Assembly: GCA_019359505.1 (NCBI GenBank)
Contig: JAHHHD010000007.1
Span: forward strand, 1 to 64,000
DNA from: Drouetiella hepatica Uher 2000/2452
Lineage (GTDB): Bacteria; Cyanobacteriota; Cyanobacteriia; Elainellales; Elainellaceae
Direction of reading: 5' to 3'
DNA length: 64,000 bases
Part shown: positions 7,405-16,306 of the stretch, in pieces
How the letters are laid out: each line of letters starts with the position of its first letter
Position numbering within the stretch: position 1 is the first letter of the stretch
Position numbers and translations under genes: made by a program
The notes under the pieces: generated by a model
Database searches by the model: none
What the model was told of the DNA's origin: nothing
The model's input: only the letters and a program-made list of their open reading frames with translations

Positions 7405-10400
7405 ATGTCCGAGTTAACGCCAGAAAATCAGCAAACGGTTAGCCATGTAGATTTTAATCAAGAATTTCGCCTGGGCTTAGTGGTGTACGGGGGCGTGTCG
7501 TTAGCCGTCTATATGAATGGAGTTTGCCGCGAATTTTATCATGCAGTGCGCGGCAGAGGCGTCTATAAATTGCTCAAAGCCCTTACTGATTCAGATATTA
7601 TTGTGGATGTTCTTTCGGGCACATCGGCTGGTGGAATTAACGGTATCCTCCTCAGCTATGCCCTGACGAATAGCACTAAAGACGAAGTATTTGATTTCAA
7701 AGATTTTGCGAATATCTGGCGTGAAAGTGGCAGCATTAGTCAACTGCTTCGAACTGCCTCTGAGCCTCCCAGACGATCGCGATCTTTTCGACCTGGCGAA
7801 GAAGTAGACTCTGTATTGGATGGCAAAGAATATTATCAGAATCAGCTCGCCAATGCTTTTCAAACTGTTTGGAAAAATAAAGCTCCTGCGCCTGTAGGCG
7901 AATGGTTTTCACCGAGCAGTGAGCTAGATTTGTTTATTACGGGCACCGATTTGTTGGGCAAGGTCTACAAGGCGTTTGACAACACAGGAAATTTGATTGA
8001 AGTCAAAGAGCATCGCACGGTTTTTCATCTGAAATATCGTGCGGGACGTAAGCATGATTTTGAACCCGCAGAAAATCAGATCCCTCAAAGAGCTTTGGCA
8101 AAACTTTGTCGCATTACTTCCTGTTTTCCCGTGGCTTTTCCAGTTGTCAGCGTCAAGCTTAAAACTGGCATTGGCGCGACTCAATTAGAACCAGAGTTTG
8201 CGATCGATCGGCATCTTGTCTCTTGGGGTCAACTCGAAAATCGAGAGCTGCCTTCAGAGGTACCACCCCAAGGCTACCAGCTTCATTTTGTCGATGGCGG
8301 CGTATTGGATAACCGACCTTTCAGCTATACGATTAACGAAATTTATCGTCGTACTGCCTATCGTCCGGCAAAACGTAAAATGTTTTACATTGATCCGAGT
8401 CCGGATCGATTTTTGGATAGTCCCAAATTTCGCCGTATGGATCGCCCCAATATTTTGCAGGTGGCAACCGATTCTTTGGTAGGAATGCCTCGCTATGAAA
8501 GCATCGCCAATGACTTGAAGGAAATTAACGATCGCAATGAAAAAGTCCGACGCTACAAGTTTTTAAGAGCCACAGCGCAACGGGCTGTAAAGAAGGCTGG
8601 AGAGAAGAATGAAAAGTCTGATAATCATGATGACAACTCAAAGAATGTTTACTTGCGGTGTCGGCTTGTGGGCTTGCGCGATCGCATCCTCCCTCTAATT
8701 CTCCGGCTTGATCAGGTTGCCAATCCTGACAATCAAGATAAAGCGCAGCTTTTGGAGAAAGCTGCTAAACTGCTGACTCAATATGTTGCAGATGAAAGCA
8801 GCCGAAATAAGCGAGAAACTTCTCTTAATCTCCTATCTGCTGAAATTCGCAATTTAGATATTGACTACGCCTTAAGAAAGCACTTCTTTTTTCTAGAAAA
8901 GATCTGTGAATTAATGAGTCAGCCCCAAGAAGATCAGGAGCGCCAGAAGTTAGCCAAACTCGCGGGAGATATGGGGCTTCAAGTTCAGCTTTTAGAAACG
9001 ATCCAAGCAGGTCTAGTGCAGGCTTTACAAATGCAACCGATGAGTCAAGTTTTTTATGACTTGATTCAAAGAGGAGACAGTCAGCCAGAGAACCGTCAGC
9101 AAATCTATGACTATTTACTGAAACTGCATCGCTTTCTGCTGGACAATGATTTGAATGGCGATCAGTTGCCCTCTACTAGAACCTCTGAACGCAGCAGCTC
9201 TGCGATCGCCTCTAACTTTTTTGAAACATTTGATCCTGCTGTTTGCACAAATCCTCAGCGTGTTGGCATTCTCAATCACCTCCTTGAAAAAGCTGAACGA
9301 CTAGGAAAGCTATTTGAGCAAGACGATCGCTTGGGCGATCAGCCTGAAAGCGATGCCTCAAAGCATTTTTGGGAAAACGATCGCTATATTTTTGTTCTAG
9401 GGAGTGAGAATAATAGCCCCCAATACTGTAGCTTCCTTGTGAAAATTGAGGAAGCTTCAGAGCATCTGATTCAGAATTGTCAGCACTCAGAAAACAAAGA
9501 TTTACTCCTTTTATTTGAGCGATTTCGAGATATTGATCAAGCCGTTTATTCCTTTGAATATCTATCCAATATTCAGGCGAAGGAGCAGATTGAAATTATC
9601 CGAGTCAGCCCAAATGATGCCCAGAAAGGGTTGGGAAAAGGTAAAGGTTTGGAGGATAAGCTGGCAGGCGATCAGTTACGGGCTTTTGGCGGATTCTTCA
9701 AGAAATCCTGGCGTTCTAATGACATTCTTTGGGGGCGTTTGGATGGAGTGAATCGCATTGTCGATGCTCTGCTGACTCCAGAGACATTAGCTCATTTCTC
9801 AGGATTTCTAAAGCGACAAATTAAGGCTTTAGAGGAGCAATCCACACCTCGTAAAACGATCGCCCCTCAGGACTATTTGACAGGGCTGATTCAGGAGACT
9901 TTGCCTCACGCGACAGAGACAGAAAAACAGGCAATTCTCGCCTCTTTACTAAAGCTAATCGATCCGGAACAGACGTTAACTGACCAGCAGTTGAAAGAGA
10001 TTTCAGTGGATTTGCAAGAACGGTTAGTTTTGGCAGAGCATCGGGCGATCGTCCGAGCCGAATTGGGCAACGTTTTGGAAGATGCGATCGACGAGCAGTT
10101 TGAGTGGAATCAGCAGCACATTAGAGCAACAAAAGATGCTGCTAAAATTCCGACTAACCTCGCGTACAAGCCTGTCTCAACCAGAAATCTATCAGGAGAT
10201 CAGGTTCATGCTGTGAGTCAACTTAATCACATTATTAAAGGCTTAGTTGATCCTAAATTGCTGGCAGGTGTTGCAAGTTCATTAGTCCCTGGTGCTCAGA
10301 CCATTGATCAAGAGCAATATTTGCAGCAGTTGATGCAAACTACTTTTCCCAAGTCTAGTTTGACCGATCGCCGTAAATTATCTGTTTATTTACTCGCGGC

Positions 10401-11070
10401 TACTCGATCAACTGCACCTACTGATGATCTTTACAGATTTTTTAATCAGCTTCTGGCGGCAACTTCACAAGAGTTGTCTTATCCCACCTTAAGCCAAGAA
10501 TTTAGGAAAGTGCTAGAGGGAATTCAGCAGCAGGTTGAAAAAATTATCCATCAGCTTAAACCCACTTATCAGCCTGTCAGCGGCTATTTCGATCGCGCTA
10601 TCACTCCCTTTGTAGCAACAGAGCTGGCTCGAAATTCCACTCAGACTTTGTTGCAGGACGGCAAAGCAGAAGCCTATTTTCGCAACAGCTACCGCGTGGG
10701 TTCTGAGAGCCTCTCAGATGGCATTCCCTCTATCATTCTGAAAAACTTGGCGGCTCAGACGGGCATGGTTTTACGAAATGTTGTAACCACTTCAGCCGTA
10801 GGCGATCGGGTGAAATCTACCTGGATCTTTCAGATTTTCAACACGGTTCTGAGGCTGTTTTACTGGTCGGTGCGCAGTAAAAACTCCAAATCTCGGCTGG
10901 GTTCAAGTCCGCTCTCGCCGATTTTGGAGCTAATTGCTCTGGTGGCGATCGCGGCAGTTACGGTAATTCTCATTAGCAAGATTCCCTACTGGCTGATGGT
11001 GATTTTGCTCTCTATCCCAGCGCTATGGCTAATTTTCGCAGCTTGGCGGTTCTTTACAAAAGGTCGGTAG
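7405..11070 (+). CDS. Very large patatin-like phospholipase with C-terminal membrane anchor
   Basis: A 1221-residue protein whose N-terminal 350 residues form a patatin (serine lipid acyl hydrolase) domain: oxyanion-type YGGVSLAVYMNG (28-39), nucleophile elbow SGTSAGG with Ser74, and the catalytic Asp of VDGG at Asp297, so the Ser-Asp dyad is intact. The middle 700 residues are helical, charged and not recognised. Near the C-terminus two hydrophobic stretches (about 1170-1215: LIALVAIAAVTVILI, WLMVILLSIPALWLIFAA) suggest anchoring in a membrane. Patatins of this size occur in bacteria with DUF3376-type extensions. It likely cleaves phospholipids; its target is unknown. ATG 7405 is the first start in frame. 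Monocistronic. Confidence 0.8.
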   Translation: MSELTPENQQTVSHVDFNQEFRLGLVVYGGVSLAVYMNGVCREFYHAVRGRGVYKLLKALTDSDIIVDVLSGTSAGGINGILLSYALTNSTKDEVFDFKDFANIWRESGSISQLLRTASEPPRRSRSFRPGEEVDSVLDGKEYYQNQLANAFQTVWKNKAPAPVGEWFSPSSELDLFITGTDLLGKVYKAFDNTGNLIEVKEHRTVFHLKYRAGRKHDFEPAENQIPQRALAKLCRITSCFPVAFPVVSVKLKTGIGATQLEPEFAIDRHLVSWGQLENRELPSEVPPQGYQLHFVDGGVLDNRPFSYTINEIYRRTAYRPAKRKMFYIDPSPDRFLDSPKFRRMDRPNILQVATDSLVGMPRYESIANDLKEINDRNEKVRRYKFLRATAQRAVKKAGEKNEKSDNHDDNSKNVYLRCRLVGLRDRILPLILRLDQVANPDNQDKAQLLEKAAKLLTQYVADESSRNKRETSLNLLSAEIRNLDIDYALRKHFFFLEKICELMSQPQEDQERQKLAKLAGDMGLQVQLLETIQAGLVQALQMQPMSQVFYDLIQRGDSQPENRQQIYDYLLKLHRFLLDNDLNGDQLPSTRTSERSSSAIASNFFETFDPAVCTNPQRVGILNHLLEKAERLGKLFEQDDRLGDQPESDASKHFWENDRYIFVLGSENNSPQYCSFLVKIEEASEHLIQNCQHSENKDLLLLFERFRDIDQAVYSFEYLSNIQAKEQIEIIRVSPNDAQKGLGKGKGLEDKLAGDQLRAFGGFFKKSWRSNDILWGRLDGVNRIVDALLTPETLAHFSGFLKRQIKALEEQSTPRKTIAPQDYLTGLIQETLPHATETEKQAILASLLKLIDPEQTLTDQQLKEISVDLQERLVLAEHRAIVRAELGNVLEDAIDEQFEWNQQHIRATKDAAKIPTNLAYKPVSTRNLSGDQVHAVSQLNHIIKGLVDPKLLAGVASSLVPGAQTIDQEQYLQQLMQTTFPKSSLTDRRKLSVYLLAATRSTAPTDDLYRFFNQLLAATSQELSYPTLSQEFRKVLEGIQQQVEKIIHQLKPTYQPVSGYFDRAITPFVATELARNSTQTLLQDGKAEAYFRNSYRVGSESLSDGIPSIILKNLAAQTGMVLRNVVTTSAVGDRVKSTWIFQIFNTVLRLFYWSVRSKNSKSRLGSSPLSPILELIALVAIAAVTVILISKIPYWLMVILLSIPALWLIFAAWRFFTKGR

Positions 11071-11131
11071 CGATCGGGTTCTCTATTCAATCAGCCTAAT
11101 CAGCTCAATCAGCCTAATCAGCCTAAATTGA

Positions 11132-12025
11132 TCAGCTTATGATTTCAGATAAGGTCACCTCTTGCCGAGCGGTCAAACACAGGGCGATCCCTTTTTCATA
11201 GTAGGCTGCCTCGTTGATAAACACAGGGTAGACAGTAGATGTGCCCTCATAGACGATCGTTTTACCTTCAAAGGTCAGAAACATCGGGTCGCCGGGGTGC
11301 AGCGGTTCATAGTCTCTGTTTTGAAGCTGCGGATGGATCATTGCAGCAATTTCTCCGCCGCGACGGGGATAATCTACGGTTTCAGTGCCTTGATAGAGCG
11401 TCAGAGTGGGGCTAGGTTGCCGGATGCCGCCCTGGTTGTAGGCTTCAAAGTAATCTAGCAAGCTCTGGATCAGCGCTTCGGTCTGCTGAAACAGCTCTGC
11501 CTGGAGAACTCCCTGAGCGATCGCCCCCACCTCAATTGCGCCTCCTAGCGGACAGAGCGATCGCAGAAATGGCGCATCGTGAGCCGGATTTGCCCACCGG
11601 AACACTTTTACCTGGGGATTGAGAGCCGTCAAATAAGCTGCCCACTGCAAATTGAAGGGGTGATTGTTGCTCAAAATCAGCGTTAAGCCCATGTTTGCTG
11701 TGGTGCTGTGCAGATCGATAATGATGTCAACTGGGGGCTGATTTTTCGGTCTTAGCAAAGCATCAATATCTTTGGCGCGTTGTTCTTCGTAGGACAGCAG
11801 CAGGGGATTCTGCAAGTCTTGACTGAGAAAGCAGCGATTCAGATCTTTCTCGGTGTAGCGTCGGTTGACCTTGAAGGCTCTGGGGTTGCCCAAAAGCGTT
11901 AGGGTATTAAAGCTCGATCGCTGAACCAGATGGGGAAACTGCTCAAACTTTTTAACTAAGTAGGCTCCAGTTAATTCGTTGCCGTGGGTGCCTCCGACGA
12001 TCGCGACTTTCTGAATGGGATTCAT
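11132..12025 (-). CDS. Aspartoacylase (succinylglutamate desuccinylase/aspartoacylase family)
   Basis: Zinc-dependent deacylase predicted to hydrolyse N-acetyl-aspartate or a similar acylated amino acid. Zinc ligands are visible as GGTHGNE (His14, Glu17 from the chosen start) and the later DLHST histidine, and NPRAF...R..DLNRCF supplies the substrate-binding Arg/Asn-Arg pair. From ATG 12025 the protein has 297 residues, the family norm. A longer reading starts at 12064, but that ATG overlaps the ATG of the divergent RluA gene in a shared CATG, and its extra 13 residues are atypical, so the shorter start is preferred. Confidence 0.85.
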   Translation of the reverse strand: MNPIQKVAIVGGTHGNELTGAYLVKKFEQFPHLVQRSSFNTLTLLGNPRAFKVNRRYTEKDLNRCFLSQDLQNPLLLSYEEQRAKDIDALLRPKNQPPVDIIIDLHSTTANMGLTLILSNNHPFNLQWAAYLTALNPQVKVFRWANPAHDAPFLRSLCPLGGAIEVGAIAQGVLQAELFQQTEALIQSLLDYFEAYNQGGIRQPSPTLTLYQGTETVDYPRRGGEIAAMIHPQLQNRDYEPLHPGDPMFLTFEGKTIVYEGTSTVYPVFINEAAYYEKGIALCLTARQEVTLSEIIS

Positions 12026-12062
12026 GTCTTTGTGCCTCGTAACGTCAGGCTTTGTATAGGTC

Positions 12063-13787
12063 ATGCTCTATCCAGTATCTCTCTTTTCAGATTTTGCTCT
12101 GTCGAATGCTGACCCAGAGGAAATCCCTGCCTATTGGTATGAGGGCATTTGTCCTCGAAGCGGCGATCGCCTCAAGCTTCCTCGCACCGGATCAGCTGAA
12201 GCGATCGCCCGTCAGCTTATGCAGCATCTAGCCTGTGACGATCGTTACGAGGCTGAAGGCAAAATGTATGGCGTGCTGCTGGTCGAGCTACCTTCTGGAG
12301 AACGGCAGGTGCTGAAGGCTTTTTCGGGATTGCTAAACGGAGCGGGAATCGTTGAAGGGTGGGTGCCGCCTTTGCCGGGACGGGAGCAGGTGGCATTGGA
12401 GGAAGCGATCGCGCTCAACCGTTTGGCAAGCATGAAGCAGGAAATTATGGCGCTGCATAACATTCCAGAGCGGCAGCAGTATGAGGCTTTGTCTCAGGAG
12501 TTTGCCGATCGCCTGCAAGAGCTGGCGAGTCATCATCAGCTGCAAAAACAGCGGCGGCTAGAGCAAAGACATCATGCTTGCGCCACCCTGACCGGAGTGG
12601 CATTGACCGAAGCCCTGGAACATCTAGACAACCAGAGCCGCTGGCAGGGCATGGAACGGCGGCGGCTCAAGCAGGCGCGAGATGAGGCCGTGCGATCGCT
12701 CCAAGAGATGATCACGCAAGCCGATACGCAGATTAGCTTGCTAAAGCAGCAGCGTAAGACCCTTTCCCGGCAGCTTCAGGAACAGCTTTACACCGCCTAT
12801 CGCCTCACCAATTTTGCGGGGGAGTCTGCGTCGCTGCGGCAGTTGATGGCTAGTCTGCATACCTTAATGCCCACGGGTACAGGCGACTGCTGCGCCCCTA
12901 AGCTATTGCACCATGCGGCGACTCTGGGCTTGAAACCTCTGGCAATGGCGGAATTTTGGTGGGGAGCGCCTTCCCCGAACGGCGACAAGATTTCAGGTGA
13001 GTTTTATGGTGCCTGTGCAGAGCGGTGTCAGCCCCTTATGGGATTTCTGCTTTCCGGCTTGCCGACTCCCACTTCCTGCTCTTCACTCCCTCTCTTGTAC
13101 CAAGATGATTTTCTCATGGCTATCAACAAACCCGCAGGGCTACTTTCAGTGCCAGGTCGCTATGGCGATCGCCAAGATAGCGTCCTCAATCGCCTACGCT
13201 GCCAGATGCCGGACGGCAAAATCTTTGCGTTGCATCGGCTAGATCAAGATACGTCGGGCATTTTGCTGTTGGCGCGAGACTTAGCAACCTGCCGCCAACT
13301 GAGCCAGCAGTTTCAGCAGCGGCAGATTCATAAGGTGTATGAGGCAATTCTGTTGGGACGTTTGGAGCCAGACCAAGGCACGATCGATCTGCCATTGTGG
13401 GCAGATCCAGCCGATCGCCCTTACCAAAAAGTCGATGAGCGAGGTAAGCCTAGCCAGACTCATTTTCGGGTAATTGCCCGATCGCAGAGTTTGACGCGAG
13501 TAGAGTTTGTGCCCGTGACGGGGCGATCGCACCAGCTCAGAGTCCATGCTGCCGATCCGAGAGGACTGGGGATGCCGATTTTAGGCGATCGGCTCTATGG
13601 TGGTTCAGAGAATGGTGGCTTAGAGACTGGGGGCTTAGAGACTGGGGATCTGGGGAGCGTGGAAAAAGGCTTGAAGGGCGATCGGCTCTATCTCCATGCG
13701 AAAGAACTTCGCTTGCAGCATCCGCGAACGAGGGAGAGGCTATGTCTGCAAGCCGAAACACCTTTTGCAGGATTCAGAAACATTTGA
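12063..13787 (+). CDS. RluA-family 23S rRNA/tRNA pseudouridine synthase with long N-terminal extension
   Basis: The C-terminal part (about residues 335-574) is an RluA pseudouridine synthase: [12 protein letters not shown], then the catalytic motif [15 protein letters not shown] with Asp394, and GRSHQLRVH. It converts specific uridines of structured RNA to pseudouridine. The first about 330 residues precede it: an alpha/beta region, then a long charged coiled coil (about 110-245) and a Cys-containing segment ([16 protein letters not shown]) that resembles the extension seen on some large RluA proteins. No S4 domain is visible. ATG 12063 leaves only 37 bp to the divergent aspartoacylase start. 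A 21-bp repeat array begins 14 bp after the stop. Confidence 0.85.
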   Translation: MLYPVSLFSDFALSNADPEEIPAYWYEGICPRSGDRLKLPRTGSAEAIARQLMQHLACDDRYEAEGKMYGVLLVELPSGERQVLKAFSGLLNGAGIVEGWVPPLPGREQVALEEAIALNRLASMKQEIMALHNIPERQQYEALSQEFADRLQELASHHQLQKQRRLEQRHHACATLTGVALTEALEHLDNQSRWQGMERRRLKQARDEAVRSLQEMITQADTQISLLKQQRKTLSRQLQEQLYTAYRLTNFAGESASLRQLMASLHTLMPTGTGDCCAPKLLHHAATLGLKPLAMAEFWWGAPSPNGDKISGEFYGACAERCQPLMGFLLSGLPTPTSCSSLPLLYQDDFLMAINKPAGLLSVPGRYGDRQDSVLNRLRCQMPDGKIFALHRLDQDTSGILLLARDLATCRQLSQQFQQRQIHKVYEAILLGRLEPDQGTIDLPLWADPADRPYQKVDERGKPSQTHFRVIARSQSLTRVEFVPVTGRSHQLRVHAADPRGLGMPILGDRLYGGSENGGLETGGLETGDLGSVEKGLKGDRLYLHAKELRLQHPRTRERLCLQAETPFAGFRNI

Positions 13788-13800
13788 TGACCGCAAGTTT

Positions 13801-14136
13801 AGGTTAAAACGCGATCGTTCTTGCTCAAAATGCCAAGATTGCGCTGTTAAGCTCAAAGTTTCTCGTTTGAAACGCGATCGTTCTTGTTTGAAACGAGAAA
13901 CTTTGAGCAAAAAGCAAGAACGTTGTTGTTTAAAGCAGCATCGTTGCTGTTCTGAACTCGGAGTTTGTCGTTTGAAGGGCGATCGTTGCTGTTCTGAACT
14001 CGGAATGTGCTGTTTTGAGGGAGAGCGATCGGGTTCTGGACACAAAGATTGGTGTGTAAAGCTCGAAGGCTGTCGTTTGAGACAAGGAAGGTGCGGTTCA
14101 GAACGCGAAGGCTGTTGTTTATCGACTCAGCTTTTC
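13801..14136. repeat. Degenerate 21-bp tandem repeat array, 16 units
   Basis: The stretch divides into sixteen 21-bp units. Translated in one frame they appear as heptads such as RLKRDRS (twice), CSELGVC, CSELGMC, RLKGDRC. Several units contain GCGATCG. The plus frame 13696-14160 and two minus-strand frames are open across it, simply because the unit length is a multiple of three and lacks stops, so I treat it as non-coding. The units begin 14 bp after the RluA stop. A second array of 21-bp units with a different sequence occurs at 19819-20028. Confidence 0.75.
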
Positions 14137-14148
14137 CCGAATAATCTG

Positions 14149-14247
14149 ATACCAATTTAAGACCTAAACAGGGCAGATGATTTTCGAGAGCCGCGCTCCG
14201 CGCGGCTCTCGAAAATCATCTGCCGCCTCATCAACTTAAATTGGTAT
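14149..14247. repeat. Hairpin element H4 with 13-bp outer inverted repeats
   Basis: Inner hairpin: arms 14172-14196 and 14200-14224, 25 bp perfect, loop TCC. Outer inverted repeats: ATACCAATTTAAG at 14149-14161 and its exact complement at 14235-14247. The 99-bp unit therefore looks like a miniature element with terminal repeats. Its left flank recurs without a hairpin at 47088-47118 with identical spacing. Confidence 0.85.
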
Positions 14248-14306
14248 GAGTTATTTCCGACTGTTGCCCGAAGGCGTAAAATTTAGCTATGTTGAGCCAA
14301 GTTTAT

Positions 14307-14344
14307 AGACTTAGTTTCAAGAACTAGACTTAGTTTCAAGAACT
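14307..14344 (+). promoter_or_regulatory. Perfect tandem 19-bp duplication at toxin-antitoxin start, operator candidate
   Basis: A 19-bp sequence (agacttagtttcaagaact) occurs twice in direct succession at 14307-14325 and 14326-14344, ending one base before the antitoxin ATG. Each copy contains AGTT-n5-AACT, a small inverted repeat. Phd-type antitoxins repress their own promoter through paired operators, so this may be the operator pair; it also overlaps the ribosome-binding region. Confidence 0.45.
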
Positions 14345-14345
14345 C

Positions 14346-14591
14346 ATGGAAACTGTCAATATTCACCAAGCCAAGACAAACCTTTCGCGTCTGTTGTCGC
14401 GTGTAGAACTCGGAGAAGAGATCATTATTTCAAATCGAGGTATTCCTGTAGCAAAGTTGGTTCCCTTTCGTACCATTCACAATCGACAGGATAGCTTGGG
14501 GCTGGATAGAGGGCGTTTTGTCGTGCCTGAAGCCTTTAATGCTCCTTTGCCGGAAGAGATCTTGGCAGCATTCGAGGGAAATGAAGCGTGA
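14346..14591 (+). CDS. Phd/YefM-type antitoxin
   Basis: An 81-residue antitoxin: the N-terminal Phd/YefM DNA-binding fold is evident in METVNIHQAKTNLSRLLSRVELGEEIIISNRGIPVAKLVP (quoted here in parts: NIHQAKTNLSRLL and ISNRGIPVAKLV), followed by an extended acidic tail (LPEEILAAFEGNEA) that would wrap the toxin. It neutralises the adjacent PIN-domain toxin and probably autorepresses the operon. The stop overlaps the toxin GTG start by 4 bp, the normal arrangement for a co-translated pair. No Shine-Dalgarno is obvious because a tandem duplication fills the upstream region. Confidence 0.9.
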   Translation: METVNIHQAKTNLSRLLSRVELGEEIIISNRGIPVAKLVPFRTIHNRQDSLGLDRGRFVVPEAFNAPLPEEILAAFEGNEA

Positions 14592-14989
14592 AGCTCTTGA
14601 TGGATACCCAGTTCTGGTTGTGGTGGTTTGCTCAACCAGAACGCTTGAGTGAAGAGGCGATCGCTTGCCTTGCTGATGAAACCCATGAAGTGTGGTTCTC
14701 TGTAGCTAGCGTTTGGGAAATAGGCATTAAAGTTGCGATCGGAAAACTGCCGCTGCCAGAACCCGTAGACAGCTACATAGCTAGCCGCATGGGGCAATTA
14801 AGGGCACGATCGCTAGAAATTTCGGCAACTCATGCGTTACGAGCGGCTGCTTTGCCTTTGCATCACCAAGACCCGTTTGACAGAATGCTAATCGCACAGT
14901 CGCAGTCGCAAGACATGACAATTGTGAGTGCTGATGCCATGTTCGGGCAATACCGTGACGTCTTCATTCTTTGGGCAGCCCATTCGTGA
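14588..14989 (+). CDS. PIN-domain ribonuclease toxin (VapC-like)
   Basis: A 133-residue PIN-domain protein. The acidic metal-binding residues expected of an active nuclease are all present: Asp6 in LMDTQFWLWW, Glu44 in SVWEIGIK, Asp95/Asp98 in HHQDPFDRML and Asp116 in VSADAMF. The WEI-IK and DPFDR motifs place it with toxins paired to Phd-type antitoxins. It begins with GTG at 14588 inside the antitoxin stop. Such toxins cleave tRNA or rRNA to arrest growth; the exact target cannot be read from sequence. Confidence 0.9.
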   Translation: MKLLMDTQFWLWWFAQPERLSEEAIACLADETHEVWFSVASVWEIGIKVAIGKLPLPEPVDSYIASRMGQLRARSLEISATHALRAAALPLHHQDPFDRMLIAQSQSQDMTIVSADAMFGQYRDVFILWAAHS

Positions 14990-15124
14990 ACGGCTAGGCT
15001 TGTAGCAAGCTTTGCCCGATACCGCTAAGGTAGTGGATGCCTGTAACAAGCTGTTACCGCTGGTGCTTAAAGCTTTGGGAGTCCCTGTATAAACCTTGCG
15101 CCTAGAAATTCTGATCTGCAAATC

Positions 15125-16303
15125 ATGCCTTCCGATCGCTTCACAGTTCCCATGACAGATTCGACCCTAGAAGAAAGTCAGGGCGATCGCCTCACTCCCG
15201 ATCGCTCCCTCTCAGCCTACGATTACGTCTTGCCTGAAACCCACATCGCCCAAAATCCGGTTACGCCGCGAGATAGCTCTCGGCTATTGGCGATCGATTC
15301 CCTCACATCCCACCAGCACCGAATCTTTCGGGAGTTGCCGGAGCTGTTGCGCCCCGGAGATTTGCTGGTGATGAACAACACGCGGGTAATTCCGGCAAGG
15401 CTGTACGGTCGGAAGCCCGATGGCGCGAAAATTGAGATTTTGCTGCTAGAAGAGAAGCCGGAGAACTGCTGGCTGGCGTTGGTGAAGCCTGGAAAACGCA
15501 TGAAGCCCGGTGCGCAAATTGAATTTGGCGGTGCGGAAGCTGGAGATAGTCCCATCTTGACGGCAACCGTGATGGCGATCGATCCGCCCACAGGAGGAAG
15601 GCTGATCCAGTTTGACCTGCCGCCCTCCCAGCCGCTGCTGCCCTTGCTGTCTAAGCTAGGGGTGATGCCGCTGCCGCCCTACATTACAGACTCTCAGGCT
15701 GATCCAGAGCAGTACCAGACCGTATATGCCGATCGCCCCGGAGCCGTGGCTGCCCCCACCGCAGGGCTGCACTTTACGCCAGAATTGCTCGATCGGCTGC
15801 GGGAGGTAAGCATTCAGCAGAGCTTTGTCACCCTGCATGTGGGCGTGGGCACCTTTCGTCCGGTGGAAGTGGAAGATATCACTCAGCACTCTATGCACAG
15901 CGAATGGCTAGAAGTACCGCCAGAAACCGCTGAGAAAGTTCGCCAAACTCAGGCTTCAGGCGGCAGGGTGATCGCGGTAGGCACTACGGCAGTCCGAGCA
16001 CTGGAAGGTGCATCTCAGGACGGCTCTAAAGACGGCACGATTCAGCCCTACTGCGGCAGGACAGAAATTTTCATCTATCCCGGCTATCGGTGGCGCGTGG
16101 TGGATGGGCTAATCACCAACTTTCACCTGCCCAAGTCGAGCCTGCTGATGTTGGTCAGCGCCTTAATTGGACGAGAGCGATTGCTAGATTTATATCAAGA
16201 GGCGATCGCTCAGCAGTACCGCTTCTATTCTTTTGGCGATGCCATGCTAATTCTCCCAGAGGCAAAGCTACAAGCGCCAGAGGCAAAGCTGAGTCAGCCT
16301 TAA
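15125..16303 (+). CDS. queA: S-adenosylmethionine:tRNA ribosyltransferase-isomerase
   Basis: Transfers and isomerises the ribosyl part of SAM onto preQ1 in tRNA to make epoxyqueuosine. The 392-residue product shows the family landmarks: YDYVLPETHIAQNPVTPRDSSRL, LLVMNNTRVIPARLYGRK, the GGLH-type segment AAPTAGLHFTPELL, THLHVGVGTFRPV-like TLHVGVGTFRPVEVEDI, and TNFHLPKSSLLMLVSAL. The usual length is 340-360; the extra residues are a 30-residue N-terminal and a short repeated C-terminal tail. ATG 15125 is the first start; ATG 15152 is an alternative closer to family length. Same strand as the toxin-antitoxin pair, convergent with the lipoprotein gene 3 bp downstream. Confidence 0.95.
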   Translation: MPSDRFTVPMTDSTLEESQGDRLTPDRSLSAYDYVLPETHIAQNPVTPRDSSRLLAIDSLTSHQHRIFRELPELLRPGDLLVMNNTRVIPARLYGRKPDGAKIEILLLEEKPENCWLALVKPGKRMKPGAQIEFGGAEAGDSPILTATVMAIDPPTGGRLIQFDLPPSQPLLPLLSKLGVMPLPPYITDSQADPEQYQTVYADRPGAVAAPTAGLHFTPELLDRLREVSIQQSFVTLHVGVGTFRPVEVEDITQHSMHSEWLEVPPETAEKVRQTQASGGRVIAVGTTAVRALEGASQDGSKDGTIQPYCGRTEIFIYPGYRWRVVDGLITNFHLPKSSLLMLVSALIGRERLLDLYQEAIAQQYRFYSFGDAMLILPEAKLQAPEAKLSQP

Positions 16304-16306
16304 ACG

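Noticed and set aside
13696-14160. Cys/Arg-rich 154-residue open frame
   Set aside because: It is produced by the 21-bp repeat array; two minus-strand frames over the same DNA are equally open, and the first part overlaps the RluA gene in another frame.
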